From: Bacteroidaceae bacterium
GTDB taxonomy: Bacteria > Bacteroidota > Bacteroidia > Bacteroidales > Bacteroidaceae
Reading direction: 5' to 3'
Length of the DNA stretch: 62,404 nt
Assembly: GCA_017647975.1 (NCBI GenBank)
Contig: JAGCJL010000084.1
Span: forward strand, 1-62,404
Made by a program: the position numbers and the translations under genes. The notes beneath the pieces are model-generated. The model was not told the DNA's origin. It ran no database searches and was given only the letters and a program-made list of their open reading frames with translations. This document shows, one piece after another, positions 27,877 to 36,622 of this stretch. Positions within the stretch are counted from its first letter, which is position 1. Each line of letters begins with the position of its first letter.

Positions 27877-29064
27877 TTACATCACAACCCTATTCAAAAT
27901 ACCTGTCAATGCAGCTATGGCAACTCCATAGTTTGTTATGGGAACACCTTGCAAAGAGGCCTGACGCAGACGATACATCACATGACGACGGGTAAACATG
28001 CACGCACCACAATGTATGACAAGATCATATCCACTAAGGTCTTCGGGAAAATCATTGCCTGAGACAACATCAATCGTCAAGCCATCGCCAAAGCGGTTAC
28101 GCAACATACACGGCAGTTTTACTCTGCCTATGTCCTCGTTCTGCGGAATATGAGAACAGGCCTCAGCTATCAAAATTTTACTGTCGCCATTTAACGAGAG
28201 TAATTTTTCAGCCCCCTGACAAAAAACAGATATATCACCTTTGTGACGTGCCATAAGAAGAGAGAACGATGTAAGTTTCGTCTGCGGCGGAATAAGTTTT
28301 TCCACAGCTACAAAAACCTGAGAATCTGTTATCACAAGCGATGGCGGATTCACAAGCGAAGAGAGCAGCTGCGGCAACTCCTCAGAAGCACAACACAACG
28401 GAATACAATGTTTGTCAAGAAGATTACGAAGCGTCTGCACCTGCGGCTGAATCAAACGTCCTTTAGGAGCCTGAGAATCCTGTGGCATAACAAGCACCAC
28501 CACATCACCGGCTTTGGCAAGCGAGTATGTCAAATCATCAGCATCATCAATACAACAGACACTCTCTGAAATCTTTTCAAGAAGTTCAGAGCATCCTTTC
28601 TTTGTTAACGAATGGACGCAAGTTACTTTTTCGCCTAAAACATTCGCCCACACGAAAGAAACAGAGGTATCTTGTTTATTATCATCGCTTAACACAACAA
28701 AAACCGTTGGTATTTCATATTTTTTAAAGAGTGCCTGCCATTCCTTTTCCAATGCGTTCTCTTTGGGATTGTCATGAAGCACAATTACGGCCACATCGGT
28801 ACGTGCAATACTCTTTCGGGTTACATCGACACGCATTACACCAAGCTCACCCGTATCATCATATCCAGCGGTATCACCTATCACAGAAGCACCAATACCT
28901 GGAAGCTCAATATTCTTCCACACCACATCGGTTGTTGTCCCTGCAACAGGGGAAACAATTGAAACCTCCTGCCCGCAAAGAGCATTGACAAGCGATGATT
29001 TGCCGACATTACGACGGCCATAAAATGTTATATGTACGCGATTGGAACGTGCTGTTTCTGCCAT
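27877..29064 (-). CDS. hydF: [FeFe]-hydrogenase H-cluster maturation GTPase HydF
   Basis: Scaffold and GTPase that assembles the diiron subcluster from HydE and HydG products and passes it to apo-hydrogenase. The 395-aa protein has the P-loop GRRNVGKS (16-23), GTTTDVVWK switch region and the C-terminal Fe-S site CSH...HCGAC, which fits the CxH-x(46-53)-HCxxC pattern of HydF. It follows the HydE-HydG fusion by 14 nt, so all three maturase activities are made from one transcript. Confidence 0.95.
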   Translation of the reverse strand: MAETARSNRVHITFYGRRNVGKSSLVNALCGQEVSIVSPVAGTTTDVVWKNIELPGIGASVIGDTAGYDDTGELGVMRVDVTRKSIARTDVAVIVLHDNPKENALEKEWQALFKKYEIPTVFVVLSDDNKQDTSVSFVWANVLGEKVTCVHSLTKKGCSELLEKISESVCCIDDADDLTYSLAKAGDVVVLVMPQDSQAPKGRLIQPQVQTLRNLLDKHCIPLCCASEELPQLLSSLVNPPSLVITDSQVFVAVEKLIPPQTKLTSFSLLMARHKGDISVFCQGAEKLLSLNGDSKILIAEACSHIPQNEDIGRVKLPCMLRNRFGDGLTIDVVSGNDFPEDLSGYDLVIHCGACMFTRRHVMYRLRQASLQGVPITNYGVAIAALTGILNRVVM

Positions 29065-29078
29065 ACTCTTTTCAATAT

Positions 29079-31544
29079 TTAAAAACGAAAATCACCTCTA
29101 CCCTTATCTATCTCATCAAGATACTCTTCTGTCTTTTGACGCACTCTTTCATTAGGTATGCTTCCGAGCAAACGACGTATCATATTCTTGCCCTTCTCAG
29201 CTGTTTCGGGCGAAGCATAATCCCTTATATACTCCTTTAAAGTAAGCAAGGCATTGGGAAGGCAGCAGTTTGATATCTGACCATTCTTAAGAAGTGTCAT
29301 GAAACGATCACCGGTACGTCCTTCGCGATAACATGCCGTACAGAAACTTGGTATGTGGTCAAGGTCAAGCAACCACCCAACAACTTCATCAAGCGAGCGG
29401 TGGTCGGCAATATCGAATTGCGAAGAGTTCTCTTCCTTACTCTCAGGAGTTACATAACCTCCAACGCTGGTACGCGAGCCGCCGCTTATCTGCGAAATAC
29501 CTAATTCAAGTAACCTCTCACGACTCTTCTCACTCTCACGCGTGGATATAATCATGCCTGTATAAGGTACTGCAATTCTTATTATTGCCACAATCCTGTA
29601 AAAGATTTCATCGGGAACAGCATTTTCAAAATCATCGGTATCCACATCGTCAGCCTTACAAAGACGTGGCACACTTATGGTATGAGGACCTACACCGTAT
29701 GTCGCCTCAAGATGTTCGGCATGCATAAGAAGAGCTACAAAATCATAGCGATAAGTCTCAAGACCGAAAAGCACTCCTATGCCCACATCGTCTATGCCAC
29801 CCTGCATTGCACGGTCCATAGCTTCGGTGTGATAGGCATAATCGCTCTTTGGGCCTGTGGGATGCAGAGCCTCATACTGCTTTTTGTTATAGGTCTCCTG
29901 AAAAAGAATATACGTACCAATACCGGCATCACGCAGACGGCGATAGTTCTCAACAGTGGTTGCAGCGATATTCACATTGACACGACGTATAGCACCGTTC
30001 TTATGCTTTATACTATAAATAGTCTTTATACTCTCAAGAATATACTCTATAGGATTCTTAAGCGGGTGTTCGCCGGCCTCGAGAGCAAGACGCTTATGTC
30101 CCATATCCTGCAACGCCATCACCTCCGCTTTAATCTCCTCCTGTGTAAGTTTTTTACGTCGTATCTGTTTATTCTTTGCATGATAAGGACAATACACACA
30201 GCCATTCACACAATAGTTCGAGAGATAAAGCGGTGCGAACATAACAATGCGATTACCATAGAAACGGTGTTTAATCTCATTGGCAAGAGCGTATATCTCA
30301 TTCACAGTCTCAGGATCATCACACTCTAGCAGAAGAGCAGCCTCACGATGAGTTAGTCCTTTGAAAGAGCGTGCCTTTTCCAAGATTTTTCCTATAAGTT
30401 CCTTATCCTTACAGTTATCACGTGCATAGTCCAGCGTCTCACATATCTCGGCATCACAGATAAATTCTGTAGCTTTGTCCGATTTTGGATTGTACATATT
30501 ATAGTCTCCTCGGGAGTAGTCTATGGCATATCCCATTCCGTTCAACAGTTCGTTGAGTGCCGAAACCTGTTCGCCCGACTCACTACCCCATCCTTTTTTA
30601 TTATTATAAATAGAATATTTATCTCTCACCGCAAGTGGTGTAAAATTAGGCATCACAACATTTGCTCCGGCAAGTATCCCCCTTTGAGTACCTTCACTAC
30701 AAAGCGTTGCAAGAGCTGTAGTTGCCGGTATCAAGGCCTTTGGGAAACGCAAGCGTAAAAGCGATATAAGCAACAGCGTATCATTGACGCTCCCCGCCTC
30801 ACATTCTGCAAACGGCGTACCTGCAGCCGGAACAAAAGGCCCTATACCTATCATTTGAGGTTTAAGTCTATCAAGAAAACAAAGGTCTGCGACAAGTTCT
30901 TCCACTCCCTGCCCCGGAGAACCAATCATCATACCACTGCCCACCTGAAAACCCAACTCCTTAAGTTTCCAAAGACAATTCTTACGATTGTCAAGACTCA
31001 TGGAAGAGGGATGAAGATGACGGTAATGCTCCTCGCTTGCCGTTTCATGACGCAGAAGATAGCGGTCGGCTCCGGCACGACGCAACATCTCATATCCGGC
31101 ATGCGAGCGTTCGCCAAGCGAGAGAGTGACAGCTTTTCCCGGAAACATTTCCTTTATTGACGAGACAACATCGGCAAGCCATTCATCGTTCATCAGCGGA
31201 TCTTCACCACCCTGCAGAACAAAAGTACTGAAGCCTAACGAAGCCGCATGAGAACAAGCATCAAGTATTTCCTCTTTTGTAAGCCTGTAACGAGAGGCAT
31301 CACGATTACCGCAACGCAAACCACAATAATAACAATTATTACAGCAATAAGAGGTTATCTCAATCAATGCACGAACATAAATCCTGTTGCCAAAATTATC
31401 AACAGCAACCTCATGAGCCCGGGAGATGATACACTCACGCTCCTCAACCGAAAGTTCGGTAAGCAAAGCCCGCCACACTTCATTAGGCACAGTCTCGGCA
31501 GCACCCAAGAGATTTATATATTCGTGTACTCTCTTTTTCTCCAT
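29079..31544 (-). CDS. hydE-hydG: HydE-HydG fusion, radical SAM maturases of [FeFe] hydrogenase
   Basis: One 821-aa reading frame joins two radical SAM enzymes normally encoded apart. Residues 1-349 are HydE (Fe-S site C67-x3-C71-x2-C74 in SYCCNNCYYCG; LQGGEDP; GSGMMIGSPGQ). Residues 350-821 are HydG, starting at MYNPKSDKATEF, with C445-x3-C449-x2-C452 and the C-terminal auxiliary-cluster cysteines in CTACYREG...SNCC. HydG makes the Fe(CO)2CN synthon from tyrosine and HydE processes it further. At the junction (ATG at 30497-30495) a GAGGAG lies 8 nt upstream, so HydG may also start internally. The start at 31544 is favoured over 31574. A one-base error hiding a stop cannot be ruled out. Confidence 0.88.
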   Translation of the reverse strand: MEKKRVHEYINLLGAAETVPNEVWRALLTELSVEERECIISRAHEVAVDNFGNRIYVRALIEITSYCCNNCYYCGLRCGNRDASRYRLTKEEILDACSHAASLGFSTFVLQGGEDPLMNDEWLADVVSSIKEMFPGKAVTLSLGERSHAGYEMLRRAGADRYLLRHETASEEHYRHLHPSSMSLDNRKNCLWKLKELGFQVGSGMMIGSPGQGVEELVADLCFLDRLKPQMIGIGPFVPAAGTPFAECEAGSVNDTLLLISLLRLRFPKALIPATTALATLCSEGTQRGILAGANVVMPNFTPLAVRDKYSIYNNKKGWGSESGEQVSALNELLNGMGYAIDYSRGDYNMYNPKSDKATEFICDAEICETLDYARDNCKDKELIGKILEKARSFKGLTHREAALLLECDDPETVNEIYALANEIKHRFYGNRIVMFAPLYLSNYCVNGCVYCPYHAKNKQIRRKKLTQEEIKAEVMALQDMGHKRLALEAGEHPLKNPIEYILESIKTIYSIKHKNGAIRRVNVNIAATTVENYRRLRDAGIGTYILFQETYNKKQYEALHPTGPKSDYAYHTEAMDRAMQGGIDDVGIGVLFGLETYRYDFVALLMHAEHLEATYGVGPHTISVPRLCKADDVDTDDFENAVPDEIFYRIVAIIRIAVPYTGMIISTRESEKSRERLLELGISQISGGSRTSVGGYVTPESKEENSSQFDIADHRSLDEVVGWLLDLDHIPSFCTACYREGRTGDRFMTLLKNGQISNCCLPNALLTLKEYIRDYASPETAEKGKNMIRRLLGSIPNERVRQKTEEYLDEIDKGRGDFRF

Positions 31545-31561
31545 TTTATGAAAGCTTATTG

Positions 31562-31738
31562 CAAAAATAGACACAAACGAGCGAGAAATACGAAACTTGT
31601 TTCAGTATTTTTCACAGCGAGTGTAGAAAATTTTAGAGATTTCTCAAAAATAGACACAAACGAGCGAGAAATACGAAACTTGTTTCAGTATTTTTCACAG
31701 CGAGTGCAGAAAATTTTAGAGATTTATCTCAAAAATAG
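31562..31738. repeat. Two tandem direct repeats (83 and 85 bp) plus a partial third
   Basis: Units start at 31562 and 31645 and differ by one T/C change and a 2-bp insertion; the first 9 bp recur at 31730. Each unit holds CAAAAATA, which on the minus strand is TATTTTTG, an exact -7 box; the inverted repeat GAAAC-TT-GTTTC; and flanking arms GAGAAATAC / GTATTTTTC. The repeat fills the hydEG-hydrogenase divergent region. Confidence 0.9.
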
Positions 31739-31767
31739 TTGAATTTGCTCTTTTTTAATTACATTTA
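31738..31767 (+). promoter_or_regulatory. Candidate promoter of the [FeFe] hydrogenase gene
   Basis: TTG at 31739-31741, 18 bp, TACATTTA at 31760-31767 (one mismatch to TAnnTTTG); leader about 25 nt. It lies just beyond the tandem repeats. Confidence 0.35.
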
Positions 31768-31796
31768 CAACGAATTTTACAAAACAACTTCATACA

Positions 31797-33218
31797 ATGA
31801 TTGTACGATACAAACTGCTGTCTCGACTTGTGTCGATGTGGAAGAGAGATGAGCTTCTTGATAAAATCGACAGTATGCCAATAGAGATGTACCCGCGTAA
31901 CCAAAAGCCTAAGGGACGTTGTTGCATACACAAAGAACGTGCCGTAGTTAAATACAAAACAATGGCGATGCTTGGTTTTACCATGAACGATGAAAAAAGC
32001 GAGATGGACAACCTGAGCTATTACGCAAAGAAGATGCTTGAACGTAAAAATGTTGACCGAACTGACGGTGCCATACTGCACGTGATGGATGAAGCTTGTT
32101 CTTCATGCGTAAAAATCAACTATGAGGTTTCAAATCTTTGTCGTGGTTGCGTAGCACGTCCGTGCTACACGAACTGTCCTAAAGATGCTATATTCTATGA
32201 CAAAGAAGGCAAAGCACACATTGACCACGACAAATGTATCAGTTGCGGAAAATGTCATCAAGTATGTCCATATCATGCTATCATCTACATGCCTGTTCCA
32301 TGCGAAGAAGCATGTCCCGTAAAAGCCATATCAAAAGACGAATTCGGCATTGAGCATATCGATCCTGAAAAATGTATCTACTGTGGCAAGTGTTTGAATG
32401 CATGTCCTTTCGGTGCTATTTTTGACAAATGTGAAGTATTCGATGTACTGAACAGAATACGTGACAACAAAAAGGTTATAGCAATGGTAGCTCCATCAGT
32501 ACTTGCACAATTCGGCAAACCTATAGCACAAGTGTATGGTGCATTGAAAGCCATTGGTTTCAGCGATATTGTAGAGGTAGCCTATGGTGCCGAGGAGACA
32601 ATCCGTCGCGAAGCCGAAGAGTTGCTTGAAAAGATTGAAGAAGGACAGCCGTTCATGACAACAAGTTGCTGCCCAGCATATGTTAATCTGGCAAAGAAAC
32701 ATATTCCCGAAATCGTCAAATATGTTTCATCAACAGGTTCTCCTATGCATTACACTGCAAAATATGTAAAAGAGAACTACGAAGAGTGTGTAACCGTATT
32801 CATTTCACCATGTGCATCAAAGAAAGCCGAAGGAACAAATGACGAGAACGTAGATTTTGTACTAACATTCCGTGAACTTGATGCTGTTATACAAGGCATG
32901 AGAATTGACATAGAGAGTTGCATACCATACACTCCCGAAAAACATGCCTCACACGACGCACACAACTTTGCCAAGACAACAGGTGTATTTACAGCCGTAA
33001 AGAACCATATAGGCAAAGAAGAACTTGAAGGTGTTGTTATTGCCGACCTTAACAAAAAGAACATAGCCCTACTTAAAGCATACGCAAAAACAGCAAAATG
33101 TCCCGGCAAATTGGTAGAGGTCATGTCATGTCCCGGAGGTTGCATAACCGGTCCATGTTCATGCAGTAATGCCGGCGAGGCAACACGCCGCTTTGAAGCA
33201 GAAATCAAGAAGATATAA
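31797..33218 (+). CDS. Monomeric group B-type [FeFe] hydrogenase
   Basis: Cytosolic enzyme that probably reduces protons with electrons from ferredoxin. The 473-aa protein has an N-terminal region of about 85 residues, a cysteine-rich ferredoxin section (about 93-220: CRGCVARPCYTNCP, CISCGKCHQVCP, CIYCGKCLNACP), and the H-cluster domain. H-cluster motifs are TSCCP (289-293), SPCASKKAE (337-345, C339) and MSCPGGC (443-449). The P2 and P3 forms are those of group B rather than the TSCCPxW/MPCxxK group A enzymes. It is divergent from hydEG-hydF. Confidence 0.9.
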   Translation: MIVRYKLLSRLVSMWKRDELLDKIDSMPIEMYPRNQKPKGRCCIHKERAVVKYKTMAMLGFTMNDEKSEMDNLSYYAKKMLERKNVDRTDGAILHVMDEACSSCVKINYEVSNLCRGCVARPCYTNCPKDAIFYDKEGKAHIDHDKCISCGKCHQVCPYHAIIYMPVPCEEACPVKAISKDEFGIEHIDPEKCIYCGKCLNACPFGAIFDKCEVFDVLNRIRDNKKVIAMVAPSVLAQFGKPIAQVYGALKAIGFSDIVEVAYGAEETIRREAEELLEKIEEGQPFMTTSCCPAYVNLAKKHIPEIVKYVSSTGSPMHYTAKYVKENYEECVTVFISPCASKKAEGTNDENVDFVLTFRELDAVIQGMRIDIESCIPYTPEKHASHDAHNFAKTTGVFTAVKNHIGKEELEGVVIADLNKKNIALLKAYAKTAKCPGKLVEVMSCPGGCITGPCSCSNAGEATRRFEAEIKKI

Positions 33219-33228
33219 TTAAGAGAGT

Positions 33229-33285
33229 TACATATAACACAAAAAGAAGTTGCACTGAGTGCAACTTCTTTTTGTGTTATATGTA
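33229..33285. terminator. Bidirectional terminator, 28-bp perfect arms and 1-nt loop
   Basis: Arms 33229-33256 and 33258-33285 around G33257, core GTTGCACT / AGTGCAAC flanked by A5 and T5 runs. It lies between the convergent hydrogenase and glmM genes. Confidence 0.88.
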
Positions 33286-33294
33286 TGTTGATTA

Positions 33295-34683
33295 TTACAT
33301 CAAACTGTTTGCAAGAGCAAGAATCTCTTCACCGATAGCATCTGCAGCCTCCTGTGTAGGACCTTCAGAATAGATACGGATGATAGGCTCTGTATTACTC
33401 TTACGCAAGTGTACCCATGTCTCAGGGAAGTCGAGCTTAACACCGTCAACAGTATTTATTTCAGCTTTACCTGCGTATGTAGCCTTAATCTTTTCAAGGA
33501 TAGCATCAACATCACAACCAGGTTTGAGGTCAATACGGTTCTTACCCATGAAATAAGCAGGATATGTAGCACGCAACTCGCTTACAGTCTTTTTCTCATG
33601 AGCAAGGTGGCTCAAGAACAAGCAGATACCTACCAAAGCGTCACGACCGGCATGGCAAGTAGGATAGATAACTCCACCATTACCCTCACCACCGATGATA
33701 GCATTTGTCTCACGCATCTTAGTAACAACATTTACCTCACCTACTGCAGAAGCAGTGTATGTGCAACCATGAGCATTAGTAACGTCACGCAAAGCACGTG
33801 TAGAACTGAGGTTTGAAACAGTGTTACCCGGAGTATGTTTCAAAACATAATCAGCAACAGTTACAAGAGTATATTCCTCGCCGTACATCTCACCGTTTTC
33901 ACAGATGATAGCCAAACGGTCAACATCGGGGTCAACAACGAAAGCAACATCGTTACCACCCTTAGCCATAAGTCCCATGATATCACCAAGGTTCTTTGCA
34001 AGAGGCTCAGGATTGTGCTGGAAGTCACCTGTAGGCTCACAATAAAGCTTATCAACCTTTGTGATACCCAACTTCTCGAACAACTGAGGAAGAATTACAC
34101 CACCTACAGAGTTTACGCAGTCAATAGCAACCTTGAAACCGGCAGCCTTGATAGCCTCTACATCAACAAGTGGCAATGCAAGAACTGCATCAATATGTTT
34201 TTCATTATAGGTTTCGTCAAGACGATATTTACCAAGTGTTTCAACATCGGCATAATCGAACTCCTCGGCAGCAGCGATACGGAGTACCTCCTGACCTTCG
34301 GCAGCATTCAAGAACTCACCCTTCTCGTTAAGAAGTTTTAGAGCGTTCCACTGACGTGGATTGTGGCTTGCTGTAAGAATGATACCGCCACATGCCTCTT
34401 CCATAGTAACAGCGACCTCTGTTGTAGGAGTTGAAGCCAAACCTATGTCAACAACATCAAAGCCCATACCCATGAGAGTACCGCAAACAATTTTGTTCAC
34501 CATGTCACCCGACAAACGAGCGTCACGACCCACAACAATTTTGTTTGTGGTCTTTGTAGTTGTCTTACGTATCAACGCTGCATACGCTGATGTCAATTTT
34601 ACCACGTCCAATGGAGTTAAGCCTTCATCTGCTCTACCACCAATGGTACCTCTGATACCTGAGATTGATTTAATTAGTGTCAT
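33295..34683 (-). CDS. glmM: Phosphoglucosamine mutase
   Basis: Interconverts glucosamine-6-phosphate and glucosamine-1-phosphate for peptidoglycan and LPS precursors. The 462-aa protein has the four-domain phosphohexomutase layout: phosphoserine S106 in TASHNPRQWN, metal-binding DPDVDRLAI, the sugar-binding GGEGNGGV loop and the C-terminal phosphate-binding RKSNTEPIIRIYSEG. The family also contains phosphomannomutases; the Bacteroides-type sequence and DUF4827 neighbour favour GlmM. Confidence 0.87.
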   Translation of the reverse strand: MTLIKSISGIRGTIGGRADEGLTPLDVVKLTSAYAALIRKTTTKTTNKIVVGRDARLSGDMVNKIVCGTLMGMGFDVVDIGLASTPTTEVAVTMEEACGGIILTASHNPRQWNALKLLNEKGEFLNAAEGQEVLRIAAAEEFDYADVETLGKYRLDETYNEKHIDAVLALPLVDVEAIKAAGFKVAIDCVNSVGGVILPQLFEKLGITKVDKLYCEPTGDFQHNPEPLAKNLGDIMGLMAKGGNDVAFVVDPDVDRLAIICENGEMYGEEYTLVTVADYVLKHTPGNTVSNLSSTRALRDVTNAHGCTYTASAVGEVNVVTKMRETNAIIGGEGNGGVIYPTCHAGRDALVGICLFLSHLAHEKKTVSELRATYPAYFMGKNRIDLKPGCDVDAILEKIKATYAGKAEINTVDGVKLDFPETWVHLRKSNTEPIIRIYSEGPTQEAADAIGEEILALANSLM

Positions 34684-34703
34684 ATAAGTTTTATATTAGG
34701 TTG

Positions 34704-35354
34704 TTAGTCAAATAAATTTTCCGGGAACAAGTTTTCGGGTTGGAATGTTATTTGGTAAAAACATGGATAAACATAGGTTGTTGCAGTTACCGTGCCATGT
34801 TTGTGCGGAACAATGAGATTCACCTTTGCCAACTGTGACTGGTGGCGTGTGAAATAGAGGTATGTAAACGGAATGAGCCAACCCGAAGGAACTGCATTAC
34901 CATAGACACTTGCCATTACGCCTGATGTAAATGTTGCCGAATAGGTACCACTGGTATTTGTAACAAGCATTTCATCTGACACGCCCAGAGTGCTGGCCGA
35001 AATTGTATCATCATCCTGAATGTTGTATTCGTAATATTTTATCAATATGTTACGAGTCTCGCCATCATTTATACGACGGGCATCAGGTGCATTCTTTGGA
35101 TTTCTCACAATTTGCATATAAACGCCGTCTATCTCAACAAATTCATTTTTAGCGACATCTGTAACAGAATCATTCGCAATGAAATCATCGTATGAGATAA
35201 TATTTATGCCCTTTTCCTTAATGAATTCCTTTACCGATTCACGTTCTTTCTCCTGCATTTCGGAATATGTGACAGTTTCATCACATGCCTGAAACAAGCA
35301 TGCAAAAAGAAGCAAAAGAGTAATGTAAATAAAATTGTTTCTAATCATAATCAA
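34704..35354 (-). CDS. DUF4827 lipoprotein
   Basis: The 216-aa protein has a lipoprotein signal (hydrophobic about 8-22, Cys at C24 in FQACDE; M3 is an alternative start) and a mature domain with an EKGINIISYDDF motif and FKBP-like beta pattern (IPFTYLYFTRHQSQLAKVNLIVPHKHG). It matches the DUF4827 family next to glmM in Bacteroidales. Function is unknown; peptidyl-prolyl isomerase-like folding is conceivable. glmM follows 20 nt downstream. Confidence 0.8.
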   Translation of the reverse strand: MIMIRNNFIYITLLLLFACLFQACDETVTYSEMQEKERESVKEFIKEKGINIISYDDFIANDSVTDVAKNEFVEIDGVYMQIVRNPKNAPDARRINDGETRNILIKYYEYNIQDDDTISASTLGVSDEMLVTNTSGTYSATFTSGVMASVYGNAVPSGWLIPFTYLYFTRHQSQLAKVNLIVPHKHGTVTATTYVYPCFYQITFQPENLFPENLFD

Positions 35355-35389
35355 ATCTCAAAAAATCATCATCTCCCATTAGGGATTCT

Positions 35390-35421
35390 CAAAAATACAA
35401 TATTGTCGCGAAGATAGCAAA
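35390..35421 (-). promoter_or_regulatory. Candidate promoter of the DUF4827-glmM pair
   Basis: Minus strand: TTTG at 35418-35421, 20 bp, TATTTTTG at 35390-35397. A second -7-like TATCTTCG at 35409-35416 may give an alternative start. Confidence 0.5.
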
Positions 35422-35522
35422 AGAAATTGTAAAAAAGATAATTATTATTATAATTATTATTAAACTCTGTGAACAATTTACATCAACACAAAAAACATCT
35501 GTATTCTGTTATCAGCACCCTA

Positions 35523-36560
35523 TCATCCGTTATCTGTCAGTTCTGCCTTAAAGTCCTGCAACGCTTTTGAAAAAAGTTCCACAGCCTCCTTCATAGTGCA
35601 ACGCAGTTCACCGCCCGAGGCATTCTTGTGTCCACCGCCATTGAAAAACTTTGCAGCAACAGCATTGCATGGAAAATCATCAACACTACGGAGCGATACA
35701 TTGATTTTACCCGGCTGTTCCTCACGCAAAAAGCACGAGAACCTCATACCCTTTATCTGCAAAGGCATATTGACAAGCCCTTCCGTATCACCCTTTACAA
35801 CATAAAACCTCATAAGTTCGTCGTGTGTGAGAGTAATCAACGAAGCGTTGTATTTATTATATACCTTTAGTTTTTCATTCATTACATAGCCAAGCAAACG
35901 CATACGCGATAAAGAGTAGTTGTAAAAGACACGACGATAGATTTTATCTTTGTCAATACCTTTTGCAAGCAGTTCTGCTATTATCAGATAAATATCCTTT
36001 CGGGTTGAGGCGTATGCAAAAGCACCTGTATCTGTCATCATACCGGTATAAATGCATTGGGCAACATCATACGTTACCGCATCAATGCCATATAAAGATG
36101 TCACAAGACGATAAACAAGTTCCGATGTAGAACAAGCATCGGGATGCGACATTGATACACAAAATTCATCCGAGGGGAAAGGATGGTGATCAAGGAGAAC
36201 TTTCACAGCATTACTTTCTGCAATAACAGGGGCAGCATCACCGGCACGCGAAAGAAGATTGAAATCAAGACAGAAAATCACATCGGCCGACATAAACAAT
36301 TCACAGGCACGTTCCTTTTCTGTATCATAGAACAAGACATCGGCCGACGAAGGCAGCCATGACAAGAACTCAGGGAAAGCATTTGGTAAAACAACATCGA
36401 CATTCTTCCCTGCATTTTTCAAGCAATGATACAACGCAAGTGACGAACCCACAGCATCACCATCGGGATTCTTGTGCGAAACAATCACAATTCGGCCACT
36501 CTTGTCAAGCAAATCCCTGACTGTGGCTATATTATTGATGGAAATCATCTCTTCAAGCAT
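35523..36560 (-). CDS. nrnA: DHH-family oligoribonuclease / pAp phosphatase
   Basis: The 345-aa protein has the DHH phosphoesterase N-domain (SHKNPDGDAVGSS at about 29-41, a D-containing FCLDFN motif, and LLDHHPFP) and the C-terminal DHHA1 domain with GGGHKNASGG. NrnA degrades short RNA oligonucleotides and dephosphorylates 3'-phosphoadenosine 5'-phosphate in the cytosol. Normal length. It follows comEC on the same strand but has its own candidate promoter (TTTG 36605-36608, 17 bp, TATCTTCG 36580-36587). Confidence 0.9.
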   Translation of the reverse strand: MLEEMISINNIATVRDLLDKSGRIVIVSHKNPDGDAVGSSLALYHCLKNAGKNVDVVLPNAFPEFLSWLPSSADVLFYDTEKERACELFMSADVIFCLDFNLLSRAGDAAPVIAESNAVKVLLDHHPFPSDEFCVSMSHPDACSTSELVYRLVTSLYGIDAVTYDVAQCIYTGMMTDTGAFAYASTRKDIYLIIAELLAKGIDKDKIYRRVFYNYSLSRMRLLGYVMNEKLKVYNKYNASLITLTHDELMRFYVVKGDTEGLVNMPLQIKGMRFSCFLREEQPGKINVSLRSVDDFPCNAVAAKFFNGGGHKNASGGELRCTMKEAVELFSKALQDFKAELTDNG

Positions 36561-36579
36561 AATAATAAGTTTTATCTTA

Positions 36580-36608
36580 CGAAGATAATGAAAATAGTGT
36601 AAAACAAA
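36580..36608 (-). promoter_or_regulatory. Candidate promoter of nrnA with small palindrome
   Basis: TTTG (36605-36608), 17 bp, TATCTTCG (36580-36587), minus strand. TTATCTT-ACG-AAGATAA around 36572-36588 is a perfect inverted repeat over the -7 box. Confidence 0.35.
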
Positions 36609-36622
36609 GATTGTTCACGAAT

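Noticed and set aside
29682-30329. 215-codon plus-strand frame opposite hydG
   Set aside because: It lies wholly antisense to conserved radical SAM coding sequence and has no supporting motif.
31562-31738. Tandem repeats as a CRISPR array or IS remnant
   Set aside because: Units are contiguous with no variable spacers, only two to three copies, no cas genes and no transposase.
31248-31742. Plus-strand frame of 164 codons with an internal peptide repeat
   Set aside because: It is antisense to HydE and its repeat only translates the tandem DNA repeat; no homology or promoter supports it.
33835-34341. 168-codon plus-strand frame opposite glmM
   Set aside because: It is a shadow of the conserved phosphohexomutase gene with no recognisable protein features.
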